Origin: an uncultured Oscillospiraceae bacterium
Lineage (GTDB): Bacteria > Bacillota > Clostridia > Oscillospirales > Oscillospiraceae
Assembly: GCA_934565425.1 (NCBI GenBank)
Contig: CAKTHW010000044.1
Coordinates: 1-11,481 of the forward strand
Reading direction: 5' to 3'
DNA: 11,481 bases
In this document: positions 1 through 5,395 of the stretch, one piece after another
Layout: each line of letters starts with the position of its first letter
How positions within the stretch are numbered: position 1 is the first letter of the stretch
Notes under the pieces: generated by a model
Databases searched by the model: none
What the model was told of the DNA's origin: nothing
Seen by the model: only the letters and a program-made list of their open reading frames with translations
Program-made: the position numbers and the translations under genes

Positions 1-18
1 GTGCTTATAGTCACTCAT
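1..18 (-). CDS. Possible start of a gene cut by the window edge
   Basis: On the minus strand an ATG at 18-16 is followed by five sense codons (reading M-S-D-Y-K-H) before the window ends. An AAGGAG-like ribosome binding site lies upstream, with about 11 bases between GGAG and the ATG, slightly long but acceptable. It would follow the 96-aa gene after a gap of about 77 bases in which I see no convincing terminator, so the two could be cotranscribed. Six codons say nothing about function, and the call rests only on the start signal. Confidence 0.3.
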
Positions 19-95
19 GTAAGATTCAACTCCTTGAACGTGCTTTCAAATTCTCGCGGATAAGGGAAAACTCCGTGCGATTTTGCACAGTACCT

Positions 96-386
96 TTAGG
101 TGTAGATTCGTTCCAATTCCTCTATATTCGGGAGCACAGATTCAGAAAACAACACACCGTCTACCATGAACTGTTCCAGCATCTCTTGGACTGACCCAAA
201 AAACCCTATATTTCTGGGGCCATCATTGCCATTTCCGCGATTTTCCGGATTTCCGCGCCCTTTGTCATCAACCCAAATGAAGACCTTGGCTTGGCACACG
301 CCAATCATGCCCTCTTGGGTTTTGGTAGAAAGTCTAAATCTTCCGCCGCTTACATGCAACGTTTTTTTGATCTCCTCTTTCGTCAT
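96..386 (-). CDS. Hypothetical protein, 96 aa
   Basis: I do not recognise this family. The predicted product is soluble: no signal peptide and no hydrophobic segment long enough to cross a membrane. The N-terminal third is lysine-rich. The middle (about residues 36-58) carries a Gly/Asn/Arg-rich stretch around the motif GNGNDGPRN, probably a flexible loop. The C-terminal part (about 62-96) is predicted amphipathic helix rich in Glu and Leu. The ATG at 386-384 is preceded by a GGGGGTG-like ribosome binding site at 8 bases, and the gene has its own extended -10 promoter about 55 bases upstream. It lies downstream of the tRNA-Ser terminator, so it is probably transcribed independently. Lower GC than leuA or pcrA suggests an accessory gene. 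Confidence 0.62.
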   Translation of the reverse strand: MTKEEIKKTLHVSGGRFRLSTKTQEGMIGVCQAKVFIWVDDKGRGNPENRGNGNDGPRNIGFFGSVQEMLEQFMVDGVLFSESVLPNIEELERIYT

Positions 387-440
387 GGCTCTTCACCCCC
401 GTTATCACAACAATCAAAAATTACCTTCGTATTTTTGTTA

Positions 441-449
441 ATTATACCA
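441..449 (-). promoter_or_regulatory. Extended -10 promoter of the 96-aa gene
   Basis: Read on the minus strand the bases are TGGTATAAT: a perfect TATAAT hexamer (446-441) with the TGn extension directly upstream. The -35 region is only A/T-rich and has no TTGACA match, as is usual when an extended -10 is present. The ATG of the 96-aa gene lies about 55 bases downstream. Confidence 0.6.
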
Positions 450-480
450 TCTTTCTGGACATAAAAATAGCGCAAATCTG

Positions 481-522
481 AAAAATACAAAAAACCACCG
501 CAGCGAACTGGCTGCGGTGGTT
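481..522 (-). terminator. Rho-independent terminator of the tRNA-Ser unit
   Basis: An 11-bp perfect stem (493-503 with 512-522, arm AACCACCGCAG) encloses an 8-base loop. On the minus strand it is followed by a T-rich tract at 492-481. It begins 3 bases after the CCA end of tRNA-Ser(GCU), so it terminates the two-tRNA transcript. Confidence 0.9.
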
Positions 523-524
523 CT

Positions 525-615
525 TGGCGGAGAAGGAGGGATTTGAACCCTCGCGCGCTTTAACACGCCTACGCCCTTAGCAGGGGCGCCTCTTCGGCCA
601 CTTGAGTACTTCTCC
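525..615 (-). tRNA. tRNA-Ser (anticodon GCU)
   Basis: The 91-base minus-strand gene folds as a class II tRNA with a long variable arm, as expected for serine. The acceptor stem is GGAGAAG/CTTCTCC with discriminator G and an encoded CCA (525-527). The anticodon stem CGCCC/GGGCG closes the loop CTGCTAA, giving anticodon GCU, which reads AGC and AGU. The T-loop region has the GGTTCAAATCC consensus. It is the second gene of a two-tRNA unit, 42 bases after tRNA-Ser(UGA). Confidence 0.96.
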
Positions 616-657
616 ATGAGGCAGAATTGATGATCTCCATTCTGTTTTAAGGTTGTA

Positions 658-746
658 TGGCGGAGAGGATGGGATTCGAACCCATGGCCCATGACTGAGT
701 CACCAGTTTTCAAGACTGGCTCCTTAAACCGCTCGGACACCTCTCC
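658..746 (-). tRNA. tRNA-Ser (anticodon UGA)
   Basis: The 89-base minus-strand gene has acceptor stem GGAGAGG/CCTCTCC, discriminator G, encoded CCA (658-660), and the long variable arm of serine tRNAs. The anticodon stem CCAGT/ACTGG closes the loop CTTGAAA, so the anticodon is UGA, reading mainly UCA and, through wobble or modification, other UCN codons. The T-arm carries GGTTCGAATCC. It is the first gene after a strong promoter at 775-803. Confidence 0.96.
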
Positions 747-774
747 AAAGCGATCACCCATACAAGCAAGAATT

Positions 775-803
775 ATTTTACCGCACCATCACCCAAATGT
801 CAA
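775..803 (-). promoter_or_regulatory. Promoter of the tRNA-Ser pair
   Basis: On the minus strand a perfect TTGACA (803-798) is separated by exactly 17 bases from TAAAAT (780-775), a near-consensus sigma-A promoter. Transcription should begin near 768, about 20 bases before the mature tRNA-Ser(UGA), leaving a short 5' leader for RNase P. Confidence 0.85.
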
Positions 804-856
804 GAGAAATTTTCGTGTTTTTCCTTCTTTTTTCCCGCCTCCGGAGAAATTTCCCC

Positions 857-885
857 TTGACAACCGCCGTTGGATGTGGTAGATT
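857..885 (+). promoter_or_regulatory. Promoter of the leuA T-box leader
   Basis: TTGACA (857-862) and TAGATT (880-885) are 17 bases apart, and TGG directly before the -10 gives an extended -10. The predicted start is near 891, a few bases before the T-box leader. It diverges from the tRNA-Ser promoter, whose -35 is about 54 bases away. Confidence 0.8.
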
Positions 886-890
886 ATCAA

Positions 891-1196
891 TCACAACCTG
901 TCTATCATCGTCAAAGACGAGGAAGGGAAAAAAGACCCGTTTCTTTTGTGCAGAGAGTCGGCGGATGCTGTGAGCCGATCGGAAGGTGCGGGTGGATGAC
1001 TGTTCCCAGAGTTGATGTCCTGAACGCGCTTGCCGTCACTAGGGGCATCCGGCTGACGCCGTTACCCGTCCGGGCCTTGCTGGAGGCCGCAGAGTCCTTG
1101 TGGAGCAATTTACAGGGAGCATCAGGGTGGTACCGCGAATGAATGCAACATTTCGCCCCTGACTGAACACGTCGTTCGGTCAGGGGCTTCTTTTTT
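891..1196 (+). ncRNA. T-box riboswitch (probable leucine sensor) upstream of leuA
   Basis: T-box leaders bind a specific tRNA and continue transcription only when it is uncharged. All main parts are visible. Stem I can pair 925-929 with 1003-1007 and 935-939 with 989-993. An AGAG bulge precedes the distal stem 957-962/974-979, whose loop GGATGCTGTGA is typical of the family. The T-box consensus AGGGTGGTACCGCG is at 1124-1137. An antiterminator can form from AGGG/CCCT (1124-1127/1157-1160) and GCGAA/TTCGC (1135-1139/1152-1156) around the 7-base bulge TGGTACC. The only leucine codon suitably placed in the specifier loop (994-1002) is CTG at 1000-1002. TGGT in the bulge would pair with a tRNA ending ACCA, which fits tRNA-Leu. 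The element itself is certain; the specifier is inference. Confidence 0.94.
1155..1196 (+). terminator. Regulated terminator of the T-box leader
   Basis: A 14-bp stem (1155-1168 with 1174-1187, one G-U pair) with a 5-base loop is followed by a T-rich run ending in six T (1191-1196). Bases 1155-1160 are shared with the antiterminator, so the two structures exclude each other. When tRNA is charged, this hairpin should stop transcription before leuA. Confidence 0.93.
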
Positions 1197-1259
1197 CGTC
1201 TCTTTCCCCCGCCAGCACAATCCAATCTCAACGCAAAACGATCTAGGAGGAAATTTATC

Positions 1260-2957
1260 ATGAAAGGTTTCGAGAAGTATATCCCCTTTGTCCCCCAGCC
1301 CATCCAGAACCGCACCTGGCCGGACAACACCATCACCAAAGCCCCCGTCTGGTGCTCCGTTGACCTGCGGGACGGCAACCAAGCGCTGGTGGACCCCATG
1401 AACGTGGAAGAAAAGCTGCTGCTGTTCCACACCCTGGTGGACATTGGGGTGAAGGAAATTGAGGTGGGCTTCCCCTCCGCTTCCGAGACCGAATATCACT
1501 TCCTCCGCACCCTCATCGAGGACAACCACATCCCCGATGACGTGACCATCCAGGTGCTGGTCCAGGCACGTCCCCACCTCATCCGCCGCACGTTTGAGGC
1601 CATCGAGGGCTGCAAGCACGTCATCTTCCACTTCTACAACTCCACCTCCACCCTGCAGCGCAAAGTGGTCTTCCACACCGACGTGGCCGGCGTCCAGAAG
1701 ATCGCCACCGATGCCGCCACAATGATCTACGAGATGAGCCAGCCCATGATCGCCGCCGGCGCAGACATCCGCTATGAATACTCTCCTGAGTCCTTCATGG
1801 GCACCGAGATGGACGCCGCTGACCAGATCTGCGACGCCGTCATGACCGCTCTCCACGCGGACGAGGATCACAAGGTCATCCTGAACCTGCCCACCACCGT
1901 CGAAAACTGCATGCCCAATCAGTTCGCCGACGAGTTGGAATACTTCATCCGCAACCTGCCCGGTCGGGAGCGTGCCATCATCTCCCTCCACCCCCACAAC
2001 GACCGTGGCACCGGTGTCGCCACTGCTGAGATGGGTCTGCTGGCTGGCGCCGACCGCATTGAAGCCACCCTGTTCGGCAACGGCGAGCGCACCGGCAACC
2101 TGGATATGGTCACGGTGGCCATGAATATGTACACCCAGGGCATCGACCCGGAACTGGACTTCTCTCACCTGAACGAGATCCGCAAGGTCTACGAAAAGGT
2201 CACCAAGATGCAGATCGGCGAGCGTCAGCCCTATGTAGGTGAGCTGGTGTTCACCGCCTTCTCCGGCAGCCATCAGGACGCCATCAACAAGGGTATGCAG
2301 TACATGGAAGAGTCCCACAGCAATAAGTGGGAGGTGCCCTACCTGCCCATCGACCCGGCAGACGTGGGGCGTGACTACGAGCCGATCATCCGCATCAACA
2401 GCCAGTCCGGCAAGGGCGGCACGGCGTTCATCATGGCCCACAACTTCGGCTTCGAGCTGCCCAAGGCCATGCATCCGGAGTTCAGTGACATCGTTCAGGC
2501 GGAGACCGACCGCATCGGTCACGAACTGAAGCCGGAGGCCATTCTGGAGCTGTTCAAGAAGGAATATCTCCAGGTCAACGACCCCTATCGCCTCATCAAC
2601 CGGAACTTCCAGGAAATCCACCAGGACGACACCTCCGCTGTCTCCTTCTCCGGCACCCTCTGCTGCGAGGGCAAGCGCACCATCCCCATCTCCGGCCAGG
2701 GCAACGGCCCCATCGACGCCTTCTTCAACGCCGTCCATGGGCAGGATCTGGACCGCTACACCTTCGTGGACTACATGGAACACGCCATCAACACCGGCTC
2801 TGACTCCCAGGCTGTGGCTTACATCCACCTCCAGCTCCCCGACGGCACCGACGTCTTCGGCGTGGGCATGGATCACAACATCTCCATGGCCTCCATCAAG
2901 GGCGTCCTGTCCGCCATCAACCGAGCCAAGAAGCTGGAAGCGAAGAAGGGCGCGTAA
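1260..2957 (+). CDS. leuA: 2-isopropylmalate synthase (type II LeuA)
   Basis: Catalyses the first committed step of leucine synthesis: 2-ketoisovalerate plus acetyl-CoA gives 2-isopropylmalate. The 565-aa length and the motifs match the long type II enzymes, best known from Mycobacterium, rather than the shorter E. coli-type enzyme with a different N-terminus. The catalytic TIM barrel shows VDLRDGNQAL (metal ligand D38, arginine R37), FPSASETE (72-79), the metal site HPHNDRG (H244, H246) and GNGERTGN (273-280). The C-terminal part, from about residue 440, is the LeuA dimer/allosteric domain, where leucine normally inhibits. The ATG has AGGAGG (1245-1250) 9 bases upstream. The gene stands alone, with no leuB, leuC or leuD after it, between the T-box leader and a strong hairpin. 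Expression is therefore probably set by leucine tRNA charging and activity by leucine itself. Confidence 0.97.
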   Translation: MKGFEKYIPFVPQPIQNRTWPDNTITKAPVWCSVDLRDGNQALVDPMNVEEKLLLFHTLVDIGVKEIEVGFPSASETEYHFLRTLIEDNHIPDDVTIQVLVQARPHLIRRTFEAIEGCKHVIFHFYNSTSTLQRKVVFHTDVAGVQKIATDAATMIYEMSQPMIAAGADIRYEYSPESFMGTEMDAADQICDAVMTALHADEDHKVILNLPTTVENCMPNQFADELEYFIRNLPGRERAIISLHPHNDRGTGVATAEMGLLAGADRIEATLFGNGERTGNLDMVTVAMNMYTQGIDPELDFSHLNEIRKVYEKVTKMQIGERQPYVGELVFTAFSGSHQDAINKGMQYMEESHSNKWEVPYLPIDPADVGRDYEPIIRINSQSGKGGTAFIMAHNFGFELPKAMHPEFSDIVQAETDRIGHELKPEAILELFKKEYLQVNDPYRLINRNFQEIHQDDTSAVSFSGTLCCEGKRTIPISGQGNGPIDAFFNAVHGQDLDRYTFVDYMEHAINTGSDSQAVAYIHLQLPDGTDVFGVGMDHNISMASIKGVLSAINRAKKLEAKKGA

Positions 2958-2975
2958 CTTCCTCTCATCGTATAG

Positions 2976-3011
2976 AAAAGCATCCGTATCCAACGCGATA
3001 CGGATGCTTTT
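2976..3011. terminator. Bidirectional terminator between leuA and the patatin gene
   Basis: A 15-bp perfect stem (2976-2990 with 2997-3011) with a 6-base loop starts and ends in A/T runs, so both strands give a G/C-containing hairpin followed by T. It lies 18 bases after the leuA stop and 11 bases after the convergent patatin-gene stop, and should serve both transcripts. Confidence 0.92.
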
Positions 3012-3022
3012 TTCTATGCAGC

Positions 3023-3874
3023 CTATCCCTTTTTCAGAAACGCCAGGAGCTGCTCCCGTGCTGTTTTTGCCGCATGTCTGCCCATCTCGTAACAGGTTCT
3101 CAGCCTCGCGGGGTCTTTTTCCATCCGCTTGACTTCCAGGGGCAAATGGGGGCGGATGACGAAGAGATTCCCCTGCTTTTCCTGCTCCTGAATCAGCGCC
3201 AGCTCGGCATTGTACATCAGGTGCCGCATTTCCAGGGCTTTGACAAGATTGGGGTAGTGCCGATACTTCACCCGTATCAGCGGCAGCAGCTGGTTTTTCT
3301 CCTTCCGATAGCCTTGGGGCTGGGTCAGGATGACCACATTTTTGGTGTAACCGATGCGCTCAAAATAGGCCACGGGGATGGAATCCGCGATCCCGCCGTC
3401 CAGCAGCTTCAGCCCGTCGATCTCCACCATCTGCGACACCACAGGAAGGGAGGCTGACGCCCGGACCCAATCAAACCCGTGATCTGCTCGCCCGCGGTAT
3501 TCGTGGTAGACCGGCTTCCCGCTCTCCACGTCCGTGCAGGTGATATAAAACGCGGTCGGGTCCCGCTCAAAGGCGTCAAAATCGAACACATCCAGCTTCA
3601 GCGGTATTTCGTCGTAACAGAACTCCGTGTTGAACAGGTTCCCCGTCTTCAGAAGGGAGCCCATCCCGCAATAGCGCTTGTCCTGGCAGTAGTCCACGTT
3701 GTAACGGAGCGCACGCCCCCTCTGCCCCGACTTGTAATTGACGCCGAAGGCCGCCCCTGCGGAGACGCCGATGATGCCGTCAAACCGGATACCGGTTTCC
3801 ATCATCACGTCCATCACACCCGCACTGAACAGCCCGCGCATACCGCCGCCTTCCAGTACCAATCCTGTTTTCAT
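3023..3874 (-). CDS. Patatin-like phospholipase family protein
   Basis: A 283-aa predicted serine lipid acyl hydrolase of the bacterial patatin family (resembling the COG4667 type). The oxyanion-hole motif EGGGMRG is at residues 8-14, the nucleophile elbow GVSAG at 36-40 (Ser38), and the Ser-Asp dyad is completed by Asp159 in LLDGG. The substrate is unknown, though family members cleave acyl chains from phospholipids or related lipids. No signal peptide or membrane segment is visible, so a cytoplasmic place is likely. The open frame extends 23 codons further upstream, but the ATG at 3874-3872 begins just before the conserved glycine motif and overlaps the stop of the preceding gene as ATGA, which argues for translational coupling and for this start. 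It is the last gene of the helicase-led operon. Confidence 0.9.
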   Translation of the reverse strand: MKTGLVLEGGGMRGLFSAGVMDVMMETGIRFDGIIGVSAGAAFGVNYKSGQRGRALRYNVDYCQDKRYCGMGSLLKTGNLFNTEFCYDEIPLKLDVFDFDAFERDPTAFYITCTDVESGKPVYHEYRGRADHGFDWVRASASLPVVSQMVEIDGLKLLDGGIADSIPVAYFERIGYTKNVVILTQPQGYRKEKNQLLPLIRVKYRHYPNLVKALEMRHLMYNAELALIQEQEKQGNLFVIRPHLPLEVKRMEKDPARLRTCYEMGRHAAKTAREQLLAFLKKG

Positions 3875-4056
3875 TTCGTGATGACCACATTCCCGTCGGA
3901 GTCCAGCAGCGGAGTGATGCCACCCGCATAGCCCGCTTTCCACACCAGGTAATGGACGCCGGTCTCTTTGTCTACCAAGATCTGACGGACACCAGCGTCT
4001 TTGAGCTGGGAGCCGTCCTGAAATACCACTTCAAATCGGTCTTCTTTTTTGGCCAT
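3871..4056 (-). CDS. Small DUF6440-like protein, 61 aa
   Basis: This 61-aa protein resembles, from memory, the uncharacterised DUF6440 family: small proteins built around an 'ilVDKETGVxYL' core and a 'GGITPLLDxDGxxV' end, both present here (residues about 26-37 and 45-58). It is likely a compact all-beta domain. There are no cysteines, membrane segments or catalytic motifs, so I assign no function. The ATG at 4056-4054 has AGGAGG (4070-4065) 8 bases upstream, which settles the start against a 42-codon upstream extension that would run into the isochorismatase-like gene. Its stop overlaps the patatin ATG by 4 bases, so the two products are probably made together. Confidence 0.8.
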   Translation of the reverse strand: MAKKEDRFEVVFQDGSQLKDAGVRQILVDKETGVHYLVWKAGYAGGITPLLDSDGNVVITK

Positions 4057-4072
4057 GGTGATTGCCTCCTTA

Positions 4073-4561
4073 TCATACTCTGTCCCGGAACTGCTCCACC
4101 GTGCAGCCCTTGCTCTCATAATACGCCAGCATCTCCGGCAGCTTTTTCTTGTCATAGCTGGTGATACCGTCGGAGAACACATGGACGGTATAGCCCTTTT
4201 TCGCCATGTTGTAGCAGGTGGATTTGACGCAGGCAGTGGCGTCCGCGCCCACGACGAAGAACTCGGTCAGCCCCTGCGCCTGGACAAAGGAGGCAAAGTC
4301 CTCGCTGGTCAGGGCATTGCTCTTGCTCTTGGTGAAGATATGCTCGGAGACGACCTTCAGCTCCGGCACCAGCTCCGCGCCGCGCGTCCCCGGCTTGAAG
4401 GTCCTGGTCTTGGCGGACAGATTGTTGTGCTGGATGTACACCACCGTCATTCCCTGCGCCTGCGCCCAGTCGATGGCTTCATTGACGGTTTCGATGATCT
4501 CCTTGTAATTCTTCGTAATGTCATTTTGCAGGTCGATGACGACCAATGCTCGATCACTCAT
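4073..4561 (-). CDS. Isochorismatase-family cysteine hydrolase
   Basis: A 162-aa cysteine hydrolase with the full catalytic triad of the isochorismatase/nicotinamidase superfamily: Asp10 in VVIDLQND, Lys78 in the FTKSKSNAL segment, and Cys111 in GADATACVKST. Members hydrolyse nicotinamide, isochorismate, N-carbamoyl compounds or related amides. The sequence does not tell which, and the metal-binding histidines of true nicotinamidases (the D-x-H type motif) are not evident, which speaks against PncA. The small size is typical of the unassigned 'cysteine hydrolase' group. It starts inside the end of the 112-aa gene (8-bp overlap, GGAGG about 9 bases upstream) and is followed after 16 bases by the DUF6440-like gene, so it is an internal gene of the operon. 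Confidence 0.9.
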   Translation of the reverse strand: MSDRALVVIDLQNDITKNYKEIIETVNEAIDWAQAQGMTVVYIQHNNLSAKTRTFKPGTRGAELVPELKVVSEHIFTKSKSNALTSEDFASFVQAQGLTEFFVVGADATACVKSTCYNMAKKGYTVHVFSDGITSYDKKKLPEMLAYYESKGCTVEQFRDRV

Positions 4562-4892
4562 CTTGTTTCTCCTCCCTCCTGGGAATCTTCAAGGTCACTT
4601 CCCGCGCTCGGAAAGAAAACCAGCCGTTGTTCAAGTCCAATAGGACATGGTGGCCTTTGATTCCCATTTCAGTGACGTAGGCGGGCAAGACACAGTCCAT
4701 ATCAAATTCCAGTTCAGAAACGCCGGTGAATGTGAAAAACCAGACACGGGCGTCTCCCTCGATCGCGATCCACAGCTGCTCGCCCCTCCACTCGATGTTT
4801 CCCAATCGGAAGTCATGGAACTCGTCCTTCGCTGCAACATAGGCAACCACTGCGTTGAACCCCTCCAGGGTCTCCCACCGTTTTATCTGCAT
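4554..4892 (-). CDS. Hypothetical protein, 112 aa
   Basis: I do not recognise a named family. The protein is rich in aromatic and acidic residues. Its alternating hydrophobic pattern (for example LWIAIEG, VWFFTFTG, VLLDLNNGWFSF) suggests a single beta-rich domain, and the motif EFHDFRLGNIEW (residues about 24-35) is reminiscent of small uncharacterised or immunity-like proteins that start with 'FHD'. The basic tail KIPRREEKQDE looks disordered. No signal peptide or membrane helix is seen. The ATG at 4892-4890 has a purine-rich GAAGAAGG upstream. It lies 58 bases after the PPC-domain gene and overlaps the next gene by 8 bases, so it is cotranscribed and probably translationally coupled to the cysteine hydrolase. 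Confidence 0.78.
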   Translation of the reverse strand: MQIKRWETLEGFNAVVAYVAAKDEFHDFRLGNIEWRGEQLWIAIEGDARVWFFTFTGVSELEFDMDCVLPAYVTEMGIKGHHVLLDLNNGWFSFRAREVTLKIPRREEKQDE

Positions 4893-4950
4893 CGCTCACA
4901 CCTTCTTCCTATGCTTGCTGCTCTTCCTCAGCTTCTGCTGCGCCGTCCAC

Positions 4951-5370
4951 TCAAAACTGGAACAGATTCAGCCCCACTTCCTCGTCGAACCGGCGCTCCA
5001 CGGTCCCGTCGATGACCGTGATGACCATCTCGCAGGTGGCGCTGACGATGGCGCGGTTCAGGTGACCGCCGAACACCTCGCCCTTCTCGTTGCCGGCGCT
5101 CATATGGAGGTGGGCGTAGTATTCCCCGTTCATGGTGGTGATGGTGCCGGTCAGAGAGGTGATCTCATAGTATCCCTGGAACTCGTTGGCGTAATATTTC
5201 TTCTCCGCCGTCTTGAACACGCCCACCGTGAAATCGTTGATAGCGCCCAAGGCGCTGACGCTGGCCAGCTTGATGTGCTCCTGGAGGGCGATCTCTTTCA
5301 GCTGTTCCAGGATCTCCTCCCCTTTGTCGATGCGTGCAAAGATGGTGTTGTCAAATCGCTTGTATTCCAT
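4951..5370 (-). CDS. PPC-domain (DUF296) protein
   Basis: A 139-aa protein that is essentially one PPC domain (plant and prokaryote conserved, formerly DUF296). Supporting motifs are the N-terminal EYKRFDNTIFARIDKGEEIL, the HLHMSAGN strand (about 88-95) with conserved histidines, and the GGHL motif followed by a hydrophobic strand (IVSATCEMVITVI). Bacterial stand-alone PPC proteins form trimers; plant relatives join the domain to an AT-hook, which is absent here, so DNA binding should not be assumed. The molecular role is unknown. The start has AAAGGAG 8 bases upstream. Only 25 bases separate it from the helicase stop, with no room for a separate promoter, so it is the second gene of the pcrA operon. 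Confidence 0.88.
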   Translation of the reverse strand: MEYKRFDNTIFARIDKGEEILEQLKEIALQEHIKLASVSALGAINDFTVGVFKTAEKKYYANEFQGYYEITSLTGTITTMNGEYYAHLHMSAGNEKGEVFGGHLNRAIVSATCEMVITVIDGTVERRFDEEVGLNLFQF

Positions 5371-5395
5371 GGTATGTACTCCTTTCTCAGCTCGT

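Noticed and set aside
71..90. Small GTGC/GCAC hairpin after the 96-aa gene
   Set aside because: The stem is only 4-5 bp and is not followed by a T run on the minus strand, so I do not call it a terminator.
870..1142. 90-codon plus-strand frame before leuA
   Set aside because: It lies wholly within the promoter and T-box leader, whose structure explains the sequence, and it has no ribosome binding site.
1122..2993. Long 623-codon open frame on the minus strand opposite leuA
   Set aside because: It lies antisense to a clear leuA and crosses the T-box terminator. Its Val/Asp/Gly/His-rich composition is the usual shadow of a GC3-biased gene, and it has no recognisable domain.
3875..3943. 23-codon N-terminal extension of the patatin protein
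   Set aside because: It overlaps the DUF6440-like gene in another frame, has no conserved residues, and the coupled ATG at 3874 starts right at the family's N-terminus.
4073..4561. Assignment of the cysteine hydrolase as nicotinamidase (pncA)
   Set aside because: The catalytic triad is present, but the metal-binding Asp/His set of nicotinamidases is not visible and the protein is short.
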